Source of the DNA: Chthoniobacteraceae bacterium
GTDB lineage: Bacteria; Verrucomicrobiota; Verrucomicrobiia; Chthoniobacterales; Chthoniobacteraceae
Length of the DNA: 39,669 nt
Reading direction: 5' to 3'
NCBI GenBank assembly: GCA_947471505.1
Contig: CANIWM010000058.1
Span: 1 to 39,669 of the forward strand
The notes beneath the pieces were generated by a model. It was not told the DNA's origin. It did not search any database and was given only the letters and a program-made list of their open reading frames with translations. Made by a program: the position numbers and the translations under genes. Positions 32,630 to 39,669 of this stretch are shown one piece after another; position 1 is the stretch's first letter; each line of letters starts with the position of its first letter.

Positions 32630-34407
32630 GCGCAAGCGCCAAAGAAATAATCGAGGAGGTGTTCACCAAAGCTGTGGCCGACCAGTTGTGGACGGCAAAT
32701 ACTCTTTTGGTTCTTCCGCTCACGCCGCAGGGGTTCGCTGTTGGCTCGGTCCTCCCAGCGGTCTTTTACATGTGTCGCCGTGCCTGTCGTCGCGGGAAGG
32801 GGCGTTTTCAGCAAACGTTTTCCCCTGCGGAAGGAATGAGAGCGGACATCCATTCAGTGGCCGGAAAACTGTCTCAGGATACTCAGTCTTTCGCAGGATT
32901 CAGCTCAGAGGTAACAAAAGACATACTAGGTGACCTGCTTCTCTGCGACCAATTGGAGAACAAGAGTCATACGGAAGGGCATCGCGAAGAAATCCAGCGT
33001 GCCTTTCCTGTCCATTTTTTTGCGTCGTGGCTGGACTTGCCGCCGTTCGTTGGACACCTCCGTTTCGTCCCCGAAATGATCGTATGTTTGCTAGCCAATC
33101 AGCAAGCAGGACAGAAGCTGTTAGCTACGGCTCCCGGCACCGAAAGCGCATTTCCAGTGGGTCGCTCTCCCGAGAGTAACTTGTTTTTCAGTATTTTTGG
33201 ACGGGGTGTTTCCTTCGGCGCAAACACGGCCAACCTCTGCACCGACACAATCGACGAACAGGCTCCCCTCTCCATTGAGGAGCTACTGATGATCCGTCTA
33301 GCGATGACCTGTGAGGAAGCTCCGGAGACCGCACGGCCATCACACAACGCCGTTCCACACATTCAGAATATATGGCCCGTGTCGCAACGCGCCGCTGCGG
33401 TGTTCAGGGCCGACCTTACCAATTTTCTACAAACCTACGGAAACGCAATCCCAAGGCGATCCATTACCCCGATGCTTGAATCGTTGCTCGGTTTGGGTTT
33501 GCTGTCCATTTACTTGGAGAGTTGTTCCATCGCGGTCGCATGGGAAAGGACCGGCGACATCCCAGTTCCTTCAGCTCAAGTCCCGGTGTCGATTTTCGCC
33601 GATGCGTCGAACGGAAGCGACTCACGTTTACGCGATCTTTCCGAGCAATCGTTCGAGGAATGCGTTCGATTACTGGATCAGTCGGTGATTTCAATGGCGC
33701 AAATCCGCGTTTTGAGTGCGCTCTTGTGGGACGATCCCGATTTAGCCGGCTCCAAACCTAATGGGCCTGATACATCTCCGTGGCTCAGGTTACTCGCTGA
33801 CGTTCGCAAGGGGCGGCATGAAGTATCAGGACTAACATTGCGTGACATAAAGCTCAAGAATGGCCGATTGGCAGAAAAACTCGAAGCCGCGGGCATTGAA
33901 CCTGACGCAATCGATATTCTCCGCTCAACGCATGCGAGTCAGGATCCTGCCCAGACGGCTGCGGAGGCCCTCTGCGCGATGATGGGAGAGAAGCTGCTTC
34001 GAACACATCATTTTAAGTTCTTAGATTCATGCCTGATGGTAAACGAACCGCACGGGCTCGGACGTAAGCGCCGCGTTTCCCGCAATTTTGGCGGTCGCAA
34101 ACGGAAGATGATGGACGTGAGATCAGCGATTCTTTCCAACACGGTCTTGGAAACATTGGTTCATCTCCACTTGGTAGGCCGCCAGGGCGTCCTCTCCTAT
34201 GCCGAGTTCCTCCGTATCTTGCGCGAACGATACGGCATTTGGGTGGATGAGTGCCCCCCGGGTGTCTCCGCATCCCGCGAGGATTTATTGGGCAACCGCG
34301 CGATGCTGGAGCGCCGCCTTCGCGACCTTGGTTTGCTCGTCGGCGTCAACGACGCGGAATTCATGAAACACCTTCGCCCTCGATTCAAAATTAACCTTCG
34401 GCCATGA
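32626..34407 (+). CDS. DndG-like position, unknown protein
   Basis: This gene encodes 593 residues from the ATG that overlaps the previous stop (ATGA at 32626); the longer open frame from 32527 lies inside the upstream gene and is rejected. The product is mostly helical with no catalytic motif that I recognise. Near the C-terminus a basic patch (GLGRKRRVSRNFGGRKRKMM) is followed by a predicted winged-helix-like stretch (ILSNTVLETLVHLHLVGRQG, LSYAEFLRILRERYGIWVDE), suggesting nucleic-acid contact. It lies between an ATPase/kinase gene and a very large HerA-type ATPase gene, the place taken by DndG/DptG in DndFGH and by MAD7 in the MADS order as I remember it. The name is positional, not by homology. 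Confidence 0.65.
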   Translation: MSASAKEIIEEVFTKAVADQLWTANTLLVLPLTPQGFAVGSVLPAVFYMCRRACRRGKGRFQQTFSPAEGMRADIHSVAGKLSQDTQSFAGFSSEVTKDILGDLLLCDQLENKSHTEGHREEIQRAFPVHFFASWLDLPPFVGHLRFVPEMIVCLLANQQAGQKLLATAPGTESAFPVGRSPESNLFFSIFGRGVSFGANTANLCTDTIDEQAPLSIEELLMIRLAMTCEEAPETARPSHNAVPHIQNIWPVSQRAAAVFRADLTNFLQTYGNAIPRRSITPMLESLLGLGLLSIYLESCSIAVAWERTGDIPVPSAQVPVSIFADASNGSDSRLRDLSEQSFEECVRLLDQSVISMAQIRVLSALLWDDPDLAGSKPNGPDTSPWLRLLADVRKGRHEVSGLTLRDIKLKNGRLAEKLEAAGIEPDAIDILRSTHASQDPAQTAAEALCAMMGEKLLRTHHFKFLDSCLMVNEPHGLGRKRRVSRNFGGRKRKMMDVRSAILSNTVLETLVHLHLVGRQGVLSYAEFLRILRERYGIWVDECPPGVSASREDLLGNRAMLERRLRDLGLLVGVNDAEFMKHLRPRFKINLRP

Positions 34408-37400
34408 ATACTGAAATTTTAAGCTGCGCCATGGAACGGCTTCTCGGGCGAGGATCCGACGGAGATATGGCTTTCACCCGCGCATTCTCACGTGATGATA
34501 TACAGGAAGTCCTCGCCGCGGGAATCCGCACGGTTTCAGGGTGGGAGGTTGTTGCGGTTGGATCTAGGAGCGGTGATGGTTGGCTGACCGCTGATCAGGC
34601 CGTCGAATTGCGCGAGAATAAGGGCACGGCCACGTTCCTAATGATTGATGCACACGGCGCCGGCGCTGGCATGGATGGCATTTACAGTGCGGCCCGTGAA
34701 ATCGACGAGAAGACGTTGTTCAAAGAGGCGGTTTCAATCCTGCAGAAAAACACGGAACGCTCCTGGCGGGACTTCGCCGAAGAAGCAATCAAGCGTGCGC
34801 GGCGTTTGGGCGGCAAACGCAACAGCACTTCATTGCGTCAGGAATTCGAGTTTTTTGGACGACTCTCGCAACACCCAGTGGACGGCGGACGGCTAATTCA
34901 CGTGCTCGGCCTTTGGCCGGTCGTGGGCACCACCGCCGCGCAGGCGAGCAGTCTCTTGGCGGAATCTGCGCTGATGGTGGAGAAACTCCTCATGCCCCCG
35001 GCCACCAGCCAGGCTCCTTCGATGCGCATTAGCGGGCTAGTCTTGTCCAATCCTGCCGCCGACCAAATTTCATCGCTTGATCAAGTCCTCCGCAACTCCG
35101 GCGCACAACCGCGATCCGTGGTTCTCGAAGCGGTCGTCGCGTCCACCCAGCTCTGGCTCGGGAATCTTTGTCCGGCTTTCTTGGACAATAGCCTCGCCAA
35201 GGTCGAAATCGCGTCGTGGCGGCGGCCAAACAATAACCTTTGGGCTTGGTCCGGACTTCGGGTAATCCCAGACGAGAGCCTGCCACATCTCATCATCGAT
35301 CCGGAGAACCCAAAAACAAAATTGGAAATCCGGTGGACGACAGAGCCGGAAACTTTGCCTAGAGGCTCGGTAAACTATGAAGTCCGTGTTCTTGCTGGCT
35401 CGGAGGTGCTCGCCTCCCGCCAAATCGAACATAGCGGCAAATCCGAGCAGAAGGTGATTTTCACCCACGAGGACTTTGAGGACTTGGATTCAACGTCAAA
35501 ACTCGAAGCATTCGTCGAAGTTTCGGCGGCGGCCCAAACCAAACTAAAACCAGCCAAAACCGAGGATTTTATCATTACCTTTGGCGAGGCGCCCGTTTCA
35601 CAGCGCGTCAGCAGCGGCGAGATCCAGCGTTGTCTCGCCGACGGGCTGATTCAGGCGGGATCGCGCGAGGATATCGAGGCGTTCCTTGAGCTACGTCAGA
35701 AGGGTGAACAAGCCGTCGCGGATAAGCATGGTTTTGTCACGTGCCGCCTACCTGGCATGCGACGCGGCTTTCGTGTAGAGCGCCCGCGCCTACTCCAAGA
35801 AGTAGAGCGGAACTGGGCACGACATGGCGATGCCAGCATCGGACGCTGGATCATTCGTTGCCGCGCAGACGGCTTTTGGACCGCGCCGCTGGAATTCAAA
35901 TCGATGACTGGCGGTGCAACTGACGAGTCTCTCACAAGATTGCAAGACGTTTCCCGTCGCTTTCGCGACAACACTCTCAAGGCTGCGGGCACTTTGTCCC
36001 GTTTCTATCTCCACGGGCACAGTTCGGCTGCACTCACGGCTGAATACCTGAACGCTTGGCAAACCGCTCTTGAGTCTGGCGATCCTCAGCTTGCTCTGGC
36101 CCATACAATTGAAGTTCAGAATCCGGCTGGCCGAACTACAGGCCTGATCGTCCTACCTTCTCATCCCATGCGGGTTGCCTGGCAAAGTGCCTACGACGAT
36201 CTCGCTTTCCAAATGCGCTTCGAGGAACAAATGCCTTATAAACGTGTTCGCAAGACGCTCGGCTGGCTGGATGCCGCTCATTTTCCGTTCATACTCCCCG
36301 GCCTTCAGCCCGACACCCACTTCGTGTTTGGTGATGTGCTTGGGCTCGCGGCGATTGCGATGGTCGCTGACCGCGACCGCGAGCCAAAATCAGCAATTTC
36401 GACCCTCGCCGCTTGTTTCGCCGGTGACTCGGAACGGATTGTGCCGGGATTGAGTGCCAACTCCGGCGATGCGCTGGCGCGAGAGGTCGCTCACTACCTC
36501 GATTCCCATCCCGAGTGCTCCGTTGTCCGGGTTCACGCACTGCGCCCCGGGGATGCCGCTACGGTTGTCCGTGCGCTCGGCAAAGCACTCGCAGCCGAAC
36601 CTGCTCCTGATGGCGAGCAAGACGATGGTCCATGCCTTCGGGATGTCGCTTACCAGCTAGATATTCACCCTTCTGAAGCCCAGTCCGGTGCTGCAGGAGC
36701 ACACTTGGTGAAAATCAACCAGCGCCGCCGTGCCGGCGTCGCCAGCGTTCCCGCCGTGGATGCGTGGAGTCTTGAATCGCTCAGCCGTGGCGGCGGACGC
36801 ACCTTGCCGCGCCTCCGTTGGGCGCGCCGCGATCCTAACACCCTCAGTCAGTCGGCACACCTTGCCATTGCTTTCGACTCCTTCACATCACACGTCGCCG
36901 TCGAAGAAAGGCGACCCACACCAAGCCCAATTCTCGCTTACGGTTTGGCGGCCAACTTGCAGCGCGTCTTTTCGATGCGTGATTCCCAACCATGCTGGCG
37001 GCTTTTTGTTTCGATCGAACAAGACGGCTTAAAGCTTCCAAATCGCGCGGTTACGGAACGACTTCAGAAGGTCCAAAACGCCATCGCCGCCGCCTCAGCG
37101 CGGTGGGCGGGCACTGAGAATTCCCAGCCGATCATACTGACCATCCCTTCCGGCGATGACGTTGAGATGTTGGATAAACTCCACCGCCTTTGCGATTGGG
37201 TGGTGACCGTGGATCGCAATGCCGGCGTGGAGTACTTCGATTCCCCTCGCTCGTCTCCCGCCATTTACGACGCCTACCTGATTGACGCCGTACCAGAGCG
37301 CGATGACCTAGGGTGTTTGCAGATGATTACCTCTACAGCGCATTTCGACGAAGTGCGCCACCTGCTCGATCAAACGCTTGCGCTTATGGGCCTAAGTGGA

Positions 37401-39392
37401 TCGATGCGTAATTGCGAGTATTTGCTGGGGCAACTCAAAGGCCTGAGCGGAAGGCTCGCGATGCGCTTGGCTGCGGGGGGCGACGACTTGCCGGCAAAAC
37501 GTGTCGGCGCGGAACTGGTCGCCCTGTCTCTTGTTCGAGCCAATTGTCTCAAGCGCGAGGTCGAATCGAACTGTTGGTTACCGCTGTCATCCGGTTTCCT
37601 TGTTCCCTTGGATGACGTGCGCGAACTTGTGCCGGCAGAGACTTTGGAGGAGGCCTCAGAGTCAGCCGAGGGCGGCAACGCCAGCAAGGACGATTCTAGG
37701 CGCGCCGACTTACTATTTGTCTCAGTGGTGCCTAAAGGACGCCTCCAATTTAGATTTGTCGAAGTAAAGTATCGTCGGCATCTCGCCATGGCCCGCGCGG
37801 CGATGCTGGTTAGTTCTGTGCTCGAACAAACGAGCAGCACCCGCACCCGTTGGATGGATTGGTTTTTCGGCACTTCTCTGAAACCTTCTGAACGCGCCAT
37901 TCGAGCCGGACGCCTCGTCCGGACGCTCCGATTTTACGCCGACAAAGCCCGCCGCCATCATCTCGAAGAATCGATCTACAATCGCGCATGCGAAGAGCTG
38001 GACCGCCTCCTCCGCGAACCCATTGACTACGAACCTAACGTCGCCGAGCGCTCGGACCGCGCATTCATTTTTTGTCCCGATTTCACGCCAACGAACCCAG
38101 AAGAACTGTTCCCAGGCTTAGATGAAGAATGTCGCGTCTGGCTCTTCGGCCCTGACACGTTACCAGATAAGCCGATCGAGATCGCAGATGCGGCGCAACC
38201 GCCACCGACACCCGATCTTTCGCCGGAGAGCACGAGCCCGGCAACTGCGCCATCCGCGCCAATGGCGGCTGCCAAAACGGAAACGGTACCCGGTGCTTCA
38301 GAAATTTCCATCGCCGCTCAGATCGCCCCGTCAGCAAAAGCGCAGCCTGGAGCGCCAGTAGTGCCGCTCGGTATTGCGCGCGGCGGACAACCTGTAAACT
38401 GGTCGCCTTCCATCAATAGCAATCCCCATTTAATGATTGCTGGACTCCCAGGTATGGGCAAAACGACCTGCCTCATCAACATCTGCAAGCAATTGGTCGC
38501 AGGAAACGTCCAGCCCATTATCTTCTCCTATCACGACGATATCGACGACAAACTTTCGAGTGAGTTCACCAATTTGGCTTGTAGTGATGGAAGAAGTTTG
38601 GGCTTCAACCCAATGCGCGTGACGCATGATGGTCCGTTAGCTCACGTTGAGAGTGCAGGACAGTTACGCGACATCTTTGCCGCGATCTTCCCAGACCTCG
38701 GTGATTTGCAACTCGAGCAGCTTCGAGGAGCCATCAAAGCCAGCTACCAGGAACAGGGTTGGGGAAACGGCCCAGCCGCTGGTTTACAGCCGCCGCAATT
38801 CCGCCGTTTTGTCGAACTTCTGCGGCAGCAGGAGCGGCCAGACACCCGGACACAGACACTCCTAGCCCGCCTTTCGGAGCTAGACGACTTCGAGTTTTTC
38901 CGAGGCGAACAAGGTGCGAGCAGTCTGCTTGATTCCACATGCCCCCAGATATTGCGCGTCCACGCTTCTAAGAGTGACGCCATTCAACGAGCCTACGCGA
39001 GCTTCGCCCTCTACAGCATTTACCAGGATATGTTCCGGCGTGGCCGGCCCGATCGGATAACTCATGCGATCATCTTCGACGAGGCACACCGTGCCGCAAA
39101 ACTGAAACTCATTCCGACCATGGCCAAAGAATGTCGCAAATACGGTCTCGCGATGATAGTAGCCTCACAAGAGGCCAAAGACTTTGATTCCAGCCTCTAT
39201 TCAGCAATAGCCAATTACCTAATCCTGCGCGTCACCGATCAGGATGCTAAAACTCTTGCACGCAACGTCGCTCCTTCGGAAATTGAACGCCGCACAGCGG
39301 ACCGCCTTAAGATGCTGCCGAAGTTCGAAGCTATGTTTTTCTCCGAAGCTTATAGGCAGCCCGTGCATTTGGCTTTGACCCAAGGGTTCTAA
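34404..39392 (+). CDS. DndH-like HerA/FtsK-type ATPase, 1662 residues
   Basis: This is a giant protein with a C-terminal motor: Walker A GLPGMGKT (1347-1354) in MIAGLPGMGKTTCLINICK, Walker B IIFDEAH with D1559-H1562, and a HerA-like end (MIVASQEAKDFDSSLYSAIANYLILR). About 1300 residues come before it; a segment near 1100 (LLFVSVVPKGRLQFRFVEVKYRRH) resembles a nuclease-like beta strand-E-x-K but I cannot confirm it. A proline/alanine/threonine-rich linker lies at about 1270-1320. Size, C-terminal position of the motor and place as last gene match DndH/DptH (about 1700 residues), and also the ATPase at the end of MADS. The start overlaps the previous stop (ATGA). The likely role is DNA translocation in attack or sensing. 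Confidence 0.85.
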   Translation: MNTEILSCAMERLLGRGSDGDMAFTRAFSRDDIQEVLAAGIRTVSGWEVVAVGSRSGDGWLTADQAVELRENKGTATFLMIDAHGAGAGMDGIYSAAREIDEKTLFKEAVSILQKNTERSWRDFAEEAIKRARRLGGKRNSTSLRQEFEFFGRLSQHPVDGGRLIHVLGLWPVVGTTAAQASSLLAESALMVEKLLMPPATSQAPSMRISGLVLSNPAADQISSLDQVLRNSGAQPRSVVLEAVVASTQLWLGNLCPAFLDNSLAKVEIASWRRPNNNLWAWSGLRVIPDESLPHLIIDPENPKTKLEIRWTTEPETLPRGSVNYEVRVLAGSEVLASRQIEHSGKSEQKVIFTHEDFEDLDSTSKLEAFVEVSAAAQTKLKPAKTEDFIITFGEAPVSQRVSSGEIQRCLADGLIQAGSREDIEAFLELRQKGEQAVADKHGFVTCRLPGMRRGFRVERPRLLQEVERNWARHGDASIGRWIIRCRADGFWTAPLEFKSMTGGATDESLTRLQDVSRRFRDNTLKAAGTLSRFYLHGHSSAALTAEYLNAWQTALESGDPQLALAHTIEVQNPAGRTTGLIVLPSHPMRVAWQSAYDDLAFQMRFEEQMPYKRVRKTLGWLDAAHFPFILPGLQPDTHFVFGDVLGLAAIAMVADRDREPKSAISTLAACFAGDSERIVPGLSANSGDALAREVAHYLDSHPECSVVRVHALRPGDAATVVRALGKALAAEPAPDGEQDDGPCLRDVAYQLDIHPSEAQSGAAGAHLVKINQRRRAGVASVPAVDAWSLESLSRGGGRTLPRLRWARRDPNTLSQSAHLAIAFDSFTSHVAVEERRPTPSPILAYGLAANLQRVFSMRDSQPCWRLFVSIEQDGLKLPNRAVTERLQKVQNAIAAASARWAGTENSQPIILTIPSGDDVEMLDKLHRLCDWVVTVDRNAGVEYFDSPRSSPAIYDAYLIDAVPERDDLGCLQMITSTAHFDEVRHLLDQTLALMGLSGSMRNCEYLLGQLKGLSGRLAMRLAAGGDDLPAKRVGAELVALSLVRANCLKREVESNCWLPLSSGFLVPLDDVRELVPAETLEEASESAEGGNASKDDSRRADLLFVSVVPKGRLQFRFVEVKYRRHLAMARAAMLVSSVLEQTSSTRTRWMDWFFGTSLKPSERAIRAGRLVRTLRFYADKARRHHLEESIYNRACEELDRLLREPIDYEPNVAERSDRAFIFCPDFTPTNPEELFPGLDEECRVWLFGPDTLPDKPIEIADAAQPPPTPDLSPESTSPATAPSAPMAAAKTETVPGASEISIAAQIAPSAKAQPGAPVVPLGIARGGQPVNWSPSINSNPHLMIAGLPGMGKTTCLINICKQLVAGNVQPIIFSYHDDIDDKLSSEFTNLACSDGRSLGFNPMRVTHDGPLAHVESAGQLRDIFAAIFPDLGDLQLEQLRGAIKASYQEQGWGNGPAAGLQPPQFRRFVELLRQQERPDTRTQTLLARLSELDDFEFFRGEQGASSLLDSTCPQILRVHASKSDAIQRAYASFALYSIYQDMFRRGRPDRITHAIIFDEAHRAAKLKLIPTMAKECRKYGLAMIVASQEAKDFDSSLYSAIANYLILRVTDQDAKTLARNVAPSEIERRTADRLKMLPKFEAMFFSEAYRQPVHLALTQGF

Positions 39393-39574
39393 TTGGCAGC
39401 CGAGCTTTTTGACATCAGTTCTGGTCTCAGCCGATAATACCCATCTTTACCGGAACCAAAGAATTCGATTCGGTCGCATAGGCCGCCGAGGTCGCGTTTT
39501 GCCGTGATACTGGATACGTTGAACCTAAATAAAGCAGTTAGCCGGATGTGAAAATGGCGGAAGTCGTGCAACAA
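39389..39574 (-). CDS. Possible short HTH protein or gene remnant
   Basis: A 61-residue frame from TTG overlaps the DndH-like stop by four bases in convergent orientation. FNVSSITAKRDLGGLCDRIE followed by FFGSGKDGYYRL looks like the end of a winged helix-turn-helix (VSxxTAKRDL is the recognition helix style of DeoR-like or Fic-associated domains). The upstream frame is closed by TGA a few codons earlier. It could be a remnant. The rest of 39575-39669 shows nothing. Confidence 0.35.
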   Translation of the reverse strand: MLHDFRHFHIRLTALFRFNVSSITAKRDLGGLCDRIEFFGSGKDGYYRLRPELMSKSSAAN

Positions 39575-39669
39575 CAGAGAGATGCACGACGAAACGAGCG
39601 CGAAAAACGTTCACCTATTGGGTGAGGCCGCAGTGGTGGGCAAAATCCTGCCGCCGGACCTGACCAAGC

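Noticed and set aside
23456-39392. Complete Dnd phosphorothioation system or complete BREX
   Set aside because: No DndA-E, PglZ, BrxL or PglX-like gene is present in the window; only the DndFGH-like order and a PglW-like domain pairing are seen.

Overview
This is a GC-rich bacterial chromosome segment, most likely from the phylum Verrucomicrobiota. The assignment is inferred from three things: two ECF sigma factor/Ser-Thr kinase pairs of the kind common in that phylum (one kinase opens with a CPxC...CPxC zinc ribbon), internalin-like LRR proteins tied to kinases, and a scatter of short intergenic repeats. I could not run any search, so family names rest on motifs and remembered family features.

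Layout. 1-420: a tRNA-Asn (two 5' bases lie outside the window), a GIY-YIG nuclease gene, and a second, broken copy of the tRNA that forms the end of that nuclease gene. 595-1931: a probably truncated exported protein and a DUF4142-like exported protein. 2251-6529: a sigma factor, a membrane Ser/Thr kinase, a 50-residue lipoprotein and a small membrane protein in one tightly overlapped operon. 6530-8298: dispersed repeats, a 42-bp tandem array and one unknown gene. 8299-12636: an LRR-like protein, a short aldehyde dehydrogenase-like protein lacking the catalytic half, and a POT-family peptide transporter. 12637-18556, minus strand: glycosyltransferase, TIGR02999-type sigma factor, cytoplasmic kinase, and TM/TPR/LRR protein. 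The last two are one reading frame cut by a single TAG. 18708-19368: a decayed vapBC toxin-antitoxin pair.

From about 19445 to 39392 the window is a defence-type island on the plus strand: a methyltransferase fragment, a WYL regulator, an ARPP-1/DUF6569-like protein, a DUF932-like protein, then a run of five large genes. These are a type III-like Mod methyltransferase, a Res-like helicase-nuclease, a 1331-residue protein with NERD nuclease, pseudokinase, kinase and P-loop ATPase regions, a 593-residue unknown protein, and a 1662-residue HerA/FtsK-type ATPase. Most junctions are ATGA overlaps. The last three genes resemble DndF-DndG-DndH (DptFGH) in order and size. They also recall the kinase/ATPase end of the methylation-associated defence system (MADS) and the NERD-kinase PglW of Pgl/BREX type 2. 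I see no dndABCDE, pglZ or brxL here.

The working model is inference: Mod marks host DNA, Res and the NERD domain can cleave DNA, the kinase and the two ATPases sense infection or license attack, and the WYL protein represses the island. Two matching GGAC-N7-GTCC inverted repeats, one upstream of the ARPP-1 gene and one upstream of the mod-res operon, are candidate binding sites for it. This hybrid operon is the most interesting system in the window.
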